A stretch of DNA of 64,000 bases. Source: Phlegmacium glaucopus (lineage: Eukaryota; Basidiomycota; Agaricomycetes; Agaricales; Cortinariaceae). Positions within the stretch are counted from its first letter, which is position 1, and every line of letters starts with the position of its first letter. A program made the translations under genes and the position numbers. The stretch lies in NCBI GenBank assembly GCA_015039465.1, contig MU129989.1, positions 428,429-492,428 on the forward strand, read 5' to 3'. The notes under the pieces were generated by a model, which was not told the DNA's origin, did no database searches, and saw only the letters and a program-made list of their open reading frames with translations. Positions 11,347 through 22,995 of this stretch are shown here, in pieces.

Positions 11347-13193
11347 TCAGGTAGTGCAATGTTTCGTGGCTTTCCATTGGTATTTGTTGATGAGAATGTA
11401 GGCCTTACTTGGCTTGTTGTCATGGGAAGCGGCCGATTTTCTCCCATTGGCCCTGTGGAAGGGGCCAGCTGCCTCAATGAGCAGATCATTCCACTGATCC
11501 AGTGTGGTTGAAATCGGCGACATATTCGGATATCCCGTATTGCGATATGGTCGAGTAGGAGCTGTAGAGGGGAGGGTAATGTCCTCTTGAAGAGCCAACT
11601 GCTGGATTTCATTCACTCGGGATGTATCAAGTGTGTATAGCGCATTCATATTTACTTGATAATTTATGAACACGTCGGAAGACAACGTTTGTAGGTTTGC
11701 TTTTACTGCCTCCTTTCCGCCGGCTCTCCACGACTCCGTTGTTGTCTCCATAAACCCTTGAAATGGGTGCCTGTATCTGCGTTTCTGACAAGGTAGCAAG
11801 CCGAGAGGTGTGAGGGTTAGGGATTAGGAAATCAGCCAACGATGGCAGTAAACGCAGGCCAATGACGACGGAAGTCAAGCTAACGAAGGGAAAATGCATG
11901 TTCTGAAATTGAGATTGGAAATATGTGTTAGTCAACACATTCCCATGAATGACTACGACGTCCCCAAATATAATGGAGTATTTACCCGCAAAGTAACCGT
12001 GGCAACAGCGTCGAACCAACTATGCGTCCCAGAGCAATCGAAGTCCTGGTATTACAAGACCTCTCTTTGGTTCGTCAAGATTAACACTCCACACCTGCGT
12101 ATCTTTAATGGGGGCTTTTTTAGGAAACGGGATTCTCTGGTGAAGCTCCCCTTCCTTTGGACGCCCGATGTAGCCATCATAAAGGGGCATAACACATTTC
12201 ACAGGCGTGATGAACTTGAGAAAGCGCAACACAACGGTCCTTGTGTCTTTGTGGATTGCGAGCGTTGAACGTTCAAATCGAGCCAGGACAGTTCCTATAG
12301 GTGCAGGAGAATCATCAGTTTTAGAGTGTCGAGAGACGGCGACTTGTATACGTACCTGTGTAAGGTGTACCTCCGCGCGATGCACGATTATCGAAAAAAT
12401 GTCTACGGAATGGCATCATGATCTTGCCTTGCTCAGTGATGACAGAGATATAGTGCCCATCGTTACTCAAGTCGATGGTAAATGTGTCATCCAATGTATA
12501 AAGAACTTGACCTAGAGTATAAATGAAGTATCTGTGGGAAAAAGTCGATAAAATTGCGTCCAAGTCGTCTGGAACCAATCCCTCTTCTCTGAGTTTTTGA
12601 TATAGAGGGACATATGTTTTTGAGATAGTGCAAAGTGGCCGCCACCATGGTTGCCCGTTTCCTCGGAGGAGGTCCGAACCACTCGCGAAAGACGCAGGAT
12701 CGTCGCTTAATGTAACTCGGAAGCGTAGTTCTCCTGCAATGCGGGGTTTTCCTGGCGGAATGGTGTAATATAGGAACGCCTTGGTGTCTGGTGGGAAGGG
12801 CCACATGGTGCCTGCCGGGCTTGTCCTGTCATAGGCCAAACGTTTTGTAGCTCTACGAGTCGATGGATCGTGTAGGTCAATATGAGCAGTATATATAGTT
12901 TTATTGCCAAGAGAAAGACGTTGTTGTTTCTTCTCGACGAACTTATTTGGATCAAGGGTGACGATAAGTTCGCGGTCGGATTTCTTCTGTAAAGGAATGA
13001 ACGCGTGAAGCCGGTTGGCTAAGGAAGGTATTGAGTACCAGTGCTTACAACGTAGTATGATCTTCTTTCGCGTCGATTTCTGTTTGATGATATCCTTCCA
13101 AGTATGCTTTCTGAGGGGCCGCCATGTGTGCACGAAAGGATTCGAAAGGTAGGGTGACGGAAAGACATGGAATGACTTTGGATGGACAGTCAC
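11347..13193 (-). CDS. hypothetical protein, Agaricomycete family
   Basis: Function unknown. A long first exon from ATG 13193 gives about 280 residues including FLYYTIPPGKP and LRFRVTLSDDPASFASG, a pattern I associate with multicopy orphan proteins of mushroom-forming fungi. The frame continues through introns at about 12356-12299 (GT..AG), about 12094-12046 and about 11984-11902. A final exon reads through VNMNALYTLDTSRVNEIQ to a stop at 11347. Between about 11800 and 11690 the frame changes without an obvious intron, so a frameshift or unrecognised splice is likely. No signal peptide or catalytic motif seen. The adjoining recombinase remnant suggests an accessory location. Confidence 0.55.
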
Positions 13194-14158
13194 CTAGTCA
13201 CTAATCAACTTTAGAGGTCTGGTTAGTGTTTTACGAATTTTTCATTCAGGTTGCTCAATAACAGCCTATGCGGTTCTGAATCTTTATAAAGTTCAACTGT
13301 TCGAGCTACTTGGCTAGCTCCTTCCAACCATCACGTGCAAATCCACTCAAAGCCAAACAATTTAACAAACTCGACGCGTCAATTGATGAACGCGTCGTAT
13401 GATCAGAGAATGAAATTCCTCCATATAATAAAAATGGAACCTCGAACCAGACCATGGATGGTGAAGTCTATTCTACAGCCAGTTACATGCTAGGCCTTTC
13501 GAAAATTTATGTGTGCGCCTTTGTTTGGCTTGGATCCCGTCGCGTCGAATTCATTGGATCACATGATTAAAAACTATGGCTCGTGGGAATAAAGAGCGTG
13601 GAATTTTTTTGCGCCAGTATCAAGGACGCGTTTAGTAGTAAAGCTGATCGACTTATCATCAGTGTCACATCGAAGTCTGGCTACGGGAGACCAGCAGCTA
13701 TCCGCATAGTTGAGTTTCACTGGGGCTCAGCGCTCAAATCTCGTTCCCAGGTGGTTGAATATATTACTGTAACCTCACCATAGGTTTCATGGGCACTCAT
13801 CTGTTTCAGTGTTTGTTGGCGTACAGATGGGATTTCACTTGTTGCGTTCCTCGATCTTCTCGCCTTACAATCACTTCCTCCTCAATTACTTCTAGACATT
13901 AAATAAACTGTCTCCTTTATACCGTTTTCGCCAGCCTAGGCTTGCTACAGAATGTATATGTACACGTAGATATTCGAAGCTACCTACATACATCTTTAGG
14001 GAAGTTTTTTTTTGAAGTTGATTGAGGAATGTCCGATGGGATTTTGAGGACTCGAATATAACATCATTGACTCGAGCCAAAAGAAAAAAAAGTAGGCAAA
14101 AACAAAAAAGAAAGAGCGAACCTCCGAACCCAAACCTGCTCACATCCAAAAAAAGGAA
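13194..14158. other. intergenic with ACGCGT palindrome
   Basis: No convincing gene. At about 13374-13399 lies an inverted pair CGACGCGT - 10 nt - ACGCGTCG, a palindromic arrangement of MluI-box cores upstream of the minus-strand hypothetical gene. A 66-codon frame at 13583-13783 resembles nothing. About 14080-14150 is an A-rich stretch just past the BAP31-like stop codon. Confidence 0.35.
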
Positions 14159-15170
14159 TCAATCAACCTTCTTATCCGACCCCTGACCCGTAATTGTATT
14201 CAGTTCTGTAGCTAGCCTGTCGTATTCGGCGTTATTCTGGGATGCTTGTTTTTTGAGGATGTCTGTGGGACGGAAATTAGTGAACGAAAAGATATGAGAA
14301 GGGGACGAAAGGTAAAATGCACCGAAATCGCGTTGGGTCTTCTTCGCTTGTTCTAGTTGTTTTTTGAGGCTGGCAATTTCTTTAGCCGCGTCTTCGTTTT
14401 GTGCACCGGACGTGCTTGAGTTGGAAGTTGACTGGATAAGGTGTGATAAAGTAAGCATTGGGGGGATGGGGGGAGGAAGACACAAAGAGAAAGAATAAAA
14501 CAAACGAGGTAGGACATACACTCTTTTTCAACTTCGCGTATTCTTCTTGAGTATGTAAAAGGTCGAGGATGATATAAAATGTCCGTGTGAGGACGAGGGA
14601 GAGGAAAAGGCAGAAGCCTGTTAGATAGACATTGCGTTGAGCGCTAAAGTTGGTTTCATAAGAAAGTGTGAAAGTAAATGGGAAGAGGATATAGATCGTA
14701 CTAGAATTTCTTCGCAGCCAAGTTGGTGTCGGATCTGACGTCTGAGATGATACCTCCTCTACCCGATTTCGCCATGTCTACCTCGGCGGTGATACGGAAC
14801 ATGCGTTGAACGGCGTCTGCGAAGAGGATAGCGACAAATCTATTTTCCACGTTCCAGATGAAAACAGAACAGGGATGAAAGGGAACGAAGCAAATACATG
14901 AAAGAGATCTTGAGACCATACGCGATTTTCGCTATTATGGGTGATTGAGATAGGAATGAGAAGAGGCGTTTGCGGATTGCGTATGGTAAGGGTGCAACTA
15001 GCAGACAAAATGTCACCATCTAAGTGATCATTAGGACGTCAGTTAAAACGGGATGGGAACTGGCAATACGAACTTCTGCTGCTAGGAGCAAGAAAGTCAA
15101 GGAGTAACTATTGTTCCATTAGTCATTGTAGTTTGTTCTATCCATTAAAAATAACTTACTAGATAGTCAT
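14159..15170 (-). CDS. BAP31/Yet-family ER membrane protein
   Basis: Integral ER protein of the BAP29/BAP31 (yeast Yet1-3) family, which handles export and quality control of membrane cargo. ATG at 15170 opens MTIYYSLTFLLLAAEMVTFC, the first membrane segment. Then come PLPYAIRKRLFSFLS, a second segment (KIAYGLKISFIFVAILFADA, across an intron), VQRMFR, an AQRNVYLTGFCLFLSLVLTR third segment and TFYIILDLLHTQEEYAKLKK. The cytosolic tail is a coiled coil (EIASLKKQLEQAKK, DILKKQASQNNAEYDRLA) ending KKVD, a dilysine KKxx ER-retrieval signal. At least five short introns. The whole family layout and length are present and I see no lesion. The gene is divergent from the USP14 homologue. Confidence 0.9.
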
Positions 15171-15399
15171 GATGGTTGTAATGAAAGATGTTGAAAGGCG
15201 GGCGTTGTTTTATAGTCGCAGTGGTGATGTACGTGGAGGTCGCTGTTCAAGACAGCGCACTTTACACGCAGCAACCTGACGTCACTTGTGTGTGACAAGT
15301 GACTGATGGGTATGACTAATTAGGTGACGCGTCCCTCTGCTACAAAATGTATGCGCCACTTCAGACTCCTAACAAACCCATTGTCAGCATCAACCAAAG
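15171..15399. promoter_or_regulatory. 229-bp bidirectional promoter
   Basis: The starts of the BAP31-like gene (minus) and the USP14-like gene (plus) are only 229 bp apart, so both promoters must share this segment. It contains GTGACGCGTCCC at about 15323 and a direct pair of CACTTGT/GTCACTT-like motifs near 15280-15300. No clear TATA box is seen on either strand. Confidence 0.5.
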
Positions 15400-18326
15400 A
15401 TGTCGCCTCTATCTGTTCATATAAAACATGCAGGAAAAGTCTACGATATTCAATTGGATACAGATCTTCCCCCTAGCGTGTTCAAAGACGCCATCTATCA
15501 TGCCACGGGCGTTCCACCAGATCGTATGAAAGTTATGGTCAAAGGAGGTGTTTTGAAAGTAGATATTTTCAAAGGGATGAAATTTGAGATTGAGATTGCT
15601 GATGGTGTGAATTGTAGGATGATTCCAATTGGAAAAAGATTGGTCCGAAGGAGGTGTGGTCTTCTCTATCTCTCCATATTCTCTGTGACCTCAATTCTTC
15701 ATATTGAAATGTAGGGCCAAACGTTTATGGTGATAGGTGCAGCTGGGGAACTACCACAACCGCCTCCAAAGCCTATTGTCTTCCTTGAAGGTTTAATCTC
15801 CCTCTTCATGTAATCCAACATGTATCCTGATTCCATTTGTGTATTTTTTATAAAGACATGGACGATTCGGAACTGGCAGAAACGGTCTGTCTTCCCTTGA
15901 TATTCCTACTTTTCCTTCCATGCTTATTCTTTGATAGCTTGCGAAACCTGTCGGATTAGTCAAGTATGAACTACATCCATCCTACTTGATGAACGTTAAC
16001 CATCTCTCTTCAAACAGCCTCGGTAATACGTGTTACATGAACGCGACGGTACAAGCTCTTCGTGCTCTCCCCGAGCTTCAGGTCGCTCTGAACGCGTAAA
16101 TACTCTCATTATCCACGGTCGACCTACATAATCCATAACCTAATCTCTAATAGTCCAGCACTCCAATCATCCACTCCTCTTCCAGCCGCACTCAGAGACC
16201 TATATAAAAACATGACACGCACAACAGATAGCATCGTACCCCGTGGATTTTTGGAAGTTTTACGAGAGGTTTGTCTTTATTTTTTTTGCTTCTGAATGAT
16301 GCTGATCGCCGTTTATTGCATTTCAATATCGTTATTCTTTTGTTAAATCCTATTTTTACAAAGGTCAATCCACAATTTGGAGAAACCGACCGTAGTGGAA
16401 ACCCTATGAACACATTGAGAGGGGCAGGATATGCACAGCAAGGTAGATTATCATCCCCTCCTCTGAATACTCGTGCATCTAACCTACCCTTCTTTTCCTT
16501 AGACGCAGAAGAGTGTTATGCATGCATCATCAACACCCTCCGCAACCTCCCAGGTCTAAACGCGTCCGGATCCAGTTCAGCCACAGGAGCGGAAGCTCAA
16601 ATAGGTGGTAAAAAATTCGTGGATCAGTTTTTGATTGGTGAAATGAGAAGAGAGTGAGATTTTGGTTTCTCTTTTTCGACTTTCTTTTATGAATGGTTTG
16701 AACTTTGTGATTGTAATTTCGGTCCTTCAAATTGTTCCCCATCTGCCATTTCTGGCTATCGGTCTTGAACTCTGAATCTCAAATACTGATGATCTACTCC
16801 TTATTTTATTAGATTAAAATGTGATGAATCTCCAGAAGAACCTGCAACAGTAGTCACCGAACAAATTCTTAAAATCGAATGCAACATTTCAAAAACGACG
16901 AGTTTCATGTTGACTGGGATCATGGACGTAAGTTCCTATTGTTCAGCTAAATAATCGAACTACTACTAACGGATCCCCTCGCATTCACAGTCTCTCGACA
17001 GTCAAGTAGAAAAATTCTCTCCTACCTTGGGAAGAAACGCCCTCTACACTCAAAAATCGCGTCTTACACGGTTGCCGGGTTATTTGACGGTTCATATGGT
17101 TAGGTTTGCTTGGAAAGCTGATATCGGGAAGAAGGCGAAGATCGTGGTATGTAAAAACTTTGATTGTCTTTGGCTACTTTGACCTGACAATCCTTTTTTT
17201 TTGTTCCTACTTTCCTCTACCCCTTGAACTCATGTCTAAATCAATGACGCGTTGATCTCGTTCGAATATTAGCGCCGAGTAAAATTCCCACTCGAATTCG
17301 ACGCTTTAGATCTTGTCACAGATGAATTGAAAGCCAAACTATTACCTGCTAGTAGGAAAATCAAGGAAGTAGAGAAGGAAAGAGCGGAGAGGAGGAAGGT
17401 TAGGAAGAGGACTAAAGCTGCCGGTGGGGCTTCGTCATCGTCGACTGCGGCTGTTGTTGTTGGACCAGCAGGAGGCTCAGGAGATGTAGAAATGTCCGAT
17501 GCCACCACTGTCACTGTCACCGCTTCAGCATCAGCATCCAACAACGAAGACACGACAGCCAAAGAGGACAAGGGTAAAGCACCCGTTCTGGCAGGCGATT
17601 TGGAAGACGAAGGCACATACCGTACTAAAGAAGCAGCCGAATTTGGGGCTCTTGTGGATTCAAGTCTGAAACAAGATTTGGGAAGTAGTACGACGGGGCT
17701 GTATGAACTTGTCGGTCTGTATTTTATTTTTCTTCTCTTTCTTTCTGCTTTCTTCCCCAGCTGTTTTATCATTCCTAAGTGCTAATTTTTCAACATTAAT
17801 TATTCTAGCCATTGTGACACATAAAGGCGCTGCAGCTGATTCGGGTCATTATATCGGATTCGTCAAGAAGAGTGTTTTCCATGCTGCTAAAGCGCAAGCC
17901 AATCGCAATCCTAATACCACGTCCGTACCGTTCACGTTACCCGAAGATATCGCAGCAGTCATCACAGATCCGGTGGCTAGGTCTTTAGCAACTTCGTTAA
18001 TGGCTTCTAGACCTTTTGATCCTTCAGCTGTGCCGCCCAGTCAGTTGGCGAGGATGGTGAGTGGGTTTGCGGGGGGAGAACAAGGAGACAACGGCGGCCA
18101 AGGGGAAGAAGGTTCAACAACCGATTCAACTTCCGCACCACCCATTTCTTCAGCCTCGGCCTCGGTAATAGACGACAGAGCCCTCGAGTTGGAAGACGAT
18201 GAAGATTGGTACAAATTCGATGATGAGAAAGTGACTGATTTTCCCAAGGAAAAATTACCTACTCTTGAGGGAGGTGGAGAGGATTCATCGGCCTATGTGT
18301 TGGTTTATAGGAGTAAGGCGTTGTGA
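15400..18326 (+). CDS. ubiquitin C-terminal hydrolase, USP14/Ubp6 type
   Basis: Proteasome-associated deubiquitinase that trims ubiquitin from substrates at the 19S particle. ATG 15400 begins a ubiquitin-like domain (VHIKHAGKVYDIQLDTDLPP ... GQTFMVIGAAGELP). Then KPVGLVNLGNTCYMNATVQA carries the catalytic Cys (NTCYMN, about 16030; split by an intron after AA). VNPQFGETDRSGNPMNTLRG and the DAEECYACIINTL (QQDAEE-like) box follow, then GYLTVHMVRFAWK. A low-complexity linker (about 17380-17620) leads to VTHKGAAADSGHYIGFVKK with the catalytic His, and the protein ends YVLVYRSKAL. About ten short introns, all frame-consistent; the one at about 17145-17275 is longest. The linker and a second insertion at about 18000-18180 are Ser/Thr/Glu-rich. 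No lesion seen. Confidence 0.93.
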
Positions 18327-18516
18327 ATGTGTAGGGGCCTTTGGTGCAATGAGAGGATGAGTCTCCCACCAACACTTGGTAGATCCCACCAGTCAATGAA
18401 CAATTTTTGATACATGTACTTTTGTGGTTAGCAATTCGGGTTAAATTTAGATGTTCGAGGTGAATATTATATAAAGGCCCGCAAGACAAAGCCCGTAAGG
18501 TTTAAATTTTTTCCGC

Positions 18517-19683
18517 ATGACAGACGTCGCGACGCCTCCCAGGGCTTGGGCCCCGCCTTTGAACAACAAGCTCTATCGCCTCGATGAGGATGAAAAGGAT
18601 TTCTTCAAGAAGGAAACTAAAATCAAGGATGATGAAGAGTTGAAACAACATATCCTTGACGTGCAGAGCAAAGCATATTCAGTAGGGATTTTCGTCCTCC
18701 GTTATTTAATCGAATCGATGGAGTAGCTGATTTTTTCTTTTTGTGTTGCGGCTAGGTTTTTCAATATGTTTGCATTCGTGTATTCGGGTTCGCAAGGTAG
18801 GCTACGGTCAAGAGTGAAGAAGGGAAGGTAACTTTGAGATTTTATCTTTTCAGGATGAGATTAGCTCGCCTTCCGGCGTATCAGGACCTGCTCAAGCTCG
18901 GAAGGGAGAGGAAAGGTGCAATATTTATCGACCTTGGATGTTGCTGTATGTTTTAGTATTGATGTTTTTTTCTCTTTCCACTGATCTTATACGTCTGCAG
19001 TTGGAAACGACGTCAGAAAGGTTGTTCAAGACGGCTATCCTGTGGAGAATACTCTCGCTTTAGATCTTCGTGGAGGTAATCAGTTCCCTTGGAGAAATAA
19101 AAATATAAAAATATACTCATCAAGACCGACCCATCCCACAGATCTCTGGCATCTCGGACATGAACTATTCAAGTCCACACCGGAATCTTTCCCAGTCCCC
19201 TTCTTGGAGGGTAATATCCTCGATTCCAACTTCTTGGAGGAACCAGAAGGACCTTTTGCACTGAAGACACCGGTTATTACACCTATTCCTTCATTGAAGA
19301 CTCTCACATCTCTGAACCTACTCCGCGGGCATGTATCTGCGATATACGTAGCCTCATTTTTCCACCTATTTTCAGAGCAAGATCAGCTGCGCATCGCCAA
19401 AAAACTTGCAAGTCTACTCTCGCCAGAACCTGGATCAATGTTACTTGGTATCCATCTTGGACACCACATAGAAGGGATTTGGGGCCGAGATACCGTTAAT
19501 ATCAGGATATTCTGTCACTCACCAGAATCGTGGAAGGTGATGTGGGATAATGTTTTTGGAAAGGGACAAGTCGAGGTCAAGGCTAGGTTAAAAGCCGGGC
19601 TTGGAGGGGTTGATTACTTTGGGTCTTTCCCAGGTAATACGACACCGTATTATGAACTAGAGTGGTCTGTTACTCGCTTGTAG
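18517..19683 (+). CDS. SAM-dependent methyltransferase (class I)
   Basis: Predicted soluble Rossmann-fold methyltransferase of a family common in Basidiomycota; substrate unknown. ATG 18517 starts MTDVATPPRAWAPPLNNKLY. After introns at about 18685-18755 and 18820-18855 comes RLPAYQDLLKLGRERKGA, then motif I IDLGCCFGND (interrupted by an intron after C) and VENTLALDLRGDLWHLGHEL, where the acidic D after ALDL is the expected ribose-binding residue. The rest has HLFSEQDQLRIAKKLASLL, a typical post-core helix, GSMLLGIHLG, and the C-terminus YYELEWSVTRL. Length about 295 residues, normal for the family. The first 200 bp of the upstream gap also hold the USP14 3' end. Confidence 0.85.
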
Positions 19684-19739
19684 ATTAGGTTAGATCTCTA
19701 GATGTCAGGCCTGGGACTCACGGAATAACAATCAGCCTG

Positions 19740-20010
19740 AGTGAACCGGTCAAGGATTTTATTATCATCTATTTTTATAGACGAATTGAAGGGTTTGGAC
19801 AGTTGTGGCTCCTAGGGCTTTCCAAGCCGCCAGTGCCCAACTTGAACATCCACGGCGTCTTAAATGCGAAGAGGTATTCAAGGCAAGAAGTTCCCTGTTA
19901 CGTGAAAGTTGAAAGTTGAATTGCATCGCGCTAAACGATAGTGTCAACCAGGAAACAAGAAACCTCAAGCTCAAGATTAGCCTCTCAAGCTCTCAAGCTG
20001 AATAGAGCAC
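19740..20010 (+). repeat. P450-unit flanking block, copy 1
   Basis: Starts with ATTTTTATAGACGAATTGAA and continues with ACAGTTGTGGCTCCTAGGGC, a CCAGTGCCCAACTTGAACAT segment and GCGTCTTAAATGCGAAG. The same block follows each P450 gene (from about 22345 and 25055). Here it lies upstream of the first P450 and downstream of the methyltransferase, as expected if a further P450 unit once stood here and was lost. Confidence 0.7.
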
Positions 20011-20284
20011 CTTGAGGAAAGCGGCGCCACCACACGTGATCGAATTACTTAGATAACGGCATTTTCCGTGTCATGGCTACATGGGTTTAGTTCTGGATTT
20101 ATTTAGCGCCAATCTGCAGTCTGCTAGAGTCTGCTGGTATGTAGGTTCATCAAAACACCCGACCACCTGAAACGTGAGAGGATATGCAGAGGTTTTGTGG
20201 ACTACTTAAGCCTGCTGGCATGTCTATCCTGCGTTCAAATTGGTTACCTCTTCACTTTCCGGGTCACAAGCCAACGTACATGAT

Positions 20285-22229
20285 ATGCCTTTCTTGTTTG
20301 TTGCCGCATTTGCGACTATTATATCCTGGATAGTGATATCTTATTTTCACGGTCAGACACGCAAGGTGAGTACTATGGCATGTTGTTTTGGGGTAAAACA
20401 AGCTCAGTCCTACCAAACATAGCTTAAACATATTCCTTCTGTGTCATCGGATATACCTCCCTTCTCGTACTTTGGAACCTTTCGCTTCCTTAGAAACTCA
20501 ACAGACACGATTAACAAAGGCGTTAAGAAGGTAACTATATCCAAGCAGATAAGCACACATCTGACATACTATGAATTCAGTGGCCAGACCATATGTTTAA
20601 AGTCCCCGACTTATTTCAATGGATCGTCGTTGCGACCGGTCCAAAGCACATAGAAGAACTTTACAAAGCACCCGACCATGTATTTTCTTCTTTTGATGCT
20701 CTTGCTGAGGTGAGTTCCATCTCCTTCGGCTTGTGTAAGACTGATCACGCACACACAGATATTCCAACCCTCTTATACGCTCGGCCCCAACATTCCAGAA
20801 AACGAATACCATGTACCCATTGTCCGCTCTCAACTTACTCAAGCACTTCCGCTTCTAGTTCCGGAAGTTCATGATGAGATAGCGGCAGCTTGCAATGAGT
20901 TTATTCCTATTACCGAAGGTAAATAGTCTGAATTACGAGAACCATTTAAATTTAAACCAGTAGTTGGACAGAGTGGCAAAGTGTTCGCATCATGGATACG
21001 ACGATGACAGTTGTCTCTCGAGCAAGCAACCGGATTTTCGTAGGGCTGCCTCTCTGTACGTCACTTCCATCACTTGAATAACACGCCTTGAGCTTCGACC
21101 CAGGCAGGAACCCTGATTTTGTGGCCCTCAATGTCCAATTCACGGTCGATGTTATAAAGACTGCTTTCATTCTTCGAATGGTTCCTGACTTTTTGAAACC
21201 GTAAGCAATAAAAAATAGCTTTCTCGACTGACGGTCAATTGATTCCTAATAGTATCGTTAATTCTGTGATCTCTGCAGTCCCGAAACACATTGATCATGG
21301 CTTGAGACATCTTGTACCTCTAATTCATGCTCGTCGACAGGAACAAGGCAATGAAAAACCGGTGGGTGCAGTCTATTTCTTGAGTATGTTTACTGAAATT
21401 TGCAGTGGCGCAGCTCGATTTTCTTACATGGCTCATGGACAAAGCAAAAGGCGAAGAAACTACCGATCGCAACTTGACCCTACGTATCTTGTCAGTGAAC
21501 TTTGCAGCTATCCATACCTCTTCAATGGTAAATAATTGAGTCCAACTTCCGAAAATCTGCAACGACGAAGCTTATTTGTAGACTTTTCTGCACGCGTTCT
21601 ACTACCTGGCTACCTTTCCTGAGTACATGCAACCTCTTCGAGAGGAAGTGGAGGAGATCGTCAAGTCTGAAGGCTGGACTAAAACCGGGCTTGACCAGAT
21701 GCATAAGATTGATAGTTTCATCAAAGAGTCCCAGCGATTGAATCCTCTTTCCAATCGTAAGTGAAGCTCGCTGTCCTTAGATCTAGCAACTGAGTTTTTC
21801 TTAGTTCTAATGTCTCGTGTTGCGGTGAACGACTTCACATTCTCAGATGGCACAACCATCCCTCGAGGCACCACAATAGCCGTCTCTTCCCACAACGCCC
21901 AATTCAGTGATAAAGTTTATGAGGACCCTTTAAGATTCGATGGTTTTCGGTTTTCCAGAATGAGACTGGAAGATTCAGGAAAGAAAGTCGGAATGATTAC
22001 ATCGAGTCCGGATCACCTCTCTTTCGGCCATGGAAGACACATATGTCCCGGACGACATTTCGCAGCTTGCGAGATAAAGTTGATATTTGCGCACATTGTC
22101 ATGACGTATGATGTGAAACTGGAAATTGAGGGAGTTCGTCCACCAGATATGTGGATCATGGCTGCATGTGTCCCGAATCCAAACGCCAATGTCCTCTTCC
22201 GAAAGCGAACGGACGCAGGAGTATTTTGA
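20285..22229 (+). CDS. cytochrome P450, tandem copy A
   Basis: Microsomal heme monooxygenase. ATG 20285 opens a hydrophobic membrane anchor (MPFLFVAAFATIISWIVISY). Later exons give SRASNRIFVGLPLCRNPDFV, the I-helix area NLTLRILSVNFAAIHTSSM, the K-helix ExxR as KESQRLNP, and the heme-ligand loop FGHGRHICPGRHFAACE with the Cys thiolate. About nine introns. One runs from 20919 (GTAAATAG...) to about 20972, so the TAG at 20924-20926 is not in the protein. Roughly 500 residues, normal length, no lesion found. The heme-loop style (HGRHxCPGR) recalls basidiomycete P450s annotated as ent-kaurene-oxidase-like, but family and substrate cannot be fixed from sequence alone. It is 95-99% like copy B. Confidence 0.88.
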
Positions 22230-22995
22230 TGATCTAAGCATGGGTTGGGGCTTTGGTTTTGCTTTGCTTGAAGTTTGGTTGCGACGCACATATTTGCATT
22301 TATGCCTTTATTATTTACCTCTCAAACTTTTACTGTTCCATTTATTTTTATAGACGAATTGAAAGAGGACAGTTGTGGCTCCTAGGGCTGTTCTATATAC
22401 AGCGTAGTTCAACAACACAAAGCCAGATAGTAAAAGGTGTCTACTACAGATTTCCAAGCCCGTAGGAGATATATTGCGAGCTGCATTCAAGGAATAAATG
22501 GCCAAAGATCTTCCGAAGTCCGAAGACTCGGATGCCCCGCTAAAGTCGCCAGTGCCCAACTTGAACATCACAGCGTCTTAAATGCGAAGGTGGTATCCCT
22601 GTTACGTAGAAGTTGTGATGCAGGAAGTTGGGTTGCCATCGCATCGCTAAACGATAGTAGCGTCAACGAGGAAACAAGAAACCTCACGATTAGCCTCACA
22701 AGGATGGATTAGACAGTGGTTAGACTGGTACAGAGCAAGAAAAGGGGCGCTAGAAGTACCACTTGCCAATAATGGCATTTTCCGTGTCATGGCTAATTTT
22801 AGTTTACCGACAGTTACCGACATGGGTTTGGCTCTGGATTTATTTAGCGTCTTTTGAACCAATCTGCAGTCTGTACAAAAATACCCGACCGTTTTGTGGA
22901 CTACTTAAGTCTGCTGGCAACGGCTATCCTGATGCCCACGTTCAAATAGGTTACCTCTTCACTTTCCAGGTTACAAGCCAACGTACTTACATGAG
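22230..22995 (+). repeat. intergenic with flanking block, copy 2
   Basis: Holds the block that starts ATTTTTATAGACGAATTGAA (about 22345), followed by sequence shared with the 20000-20280 promoter region of copy A (TTTCCGTGTCATGGCTA, GTTACCTCTTCACTTTCC). It contains both the 3' flank of P450 A and the promoter of P450 B, so the duplicated unit is gene plus both flanks. Confidence 0.7.

Noticed and set aside
17269..17772. 167-codon minus-strand open frame
   Set aside because: Antisense shadow of the Ala/Ser/Thr-rich linker of the USP14/Ubp6 gene, whose plus-strand reading has family motifs.
20924..20926. TAG in P450 copy A where copy B has TGG, apparently a nonsense mutation
   Set aside because: Both copies have a GT-AG intron here (20919 to about 20972 in A); splicing gives ITE-E-WQSVR in frame, so the TAG is intronic.
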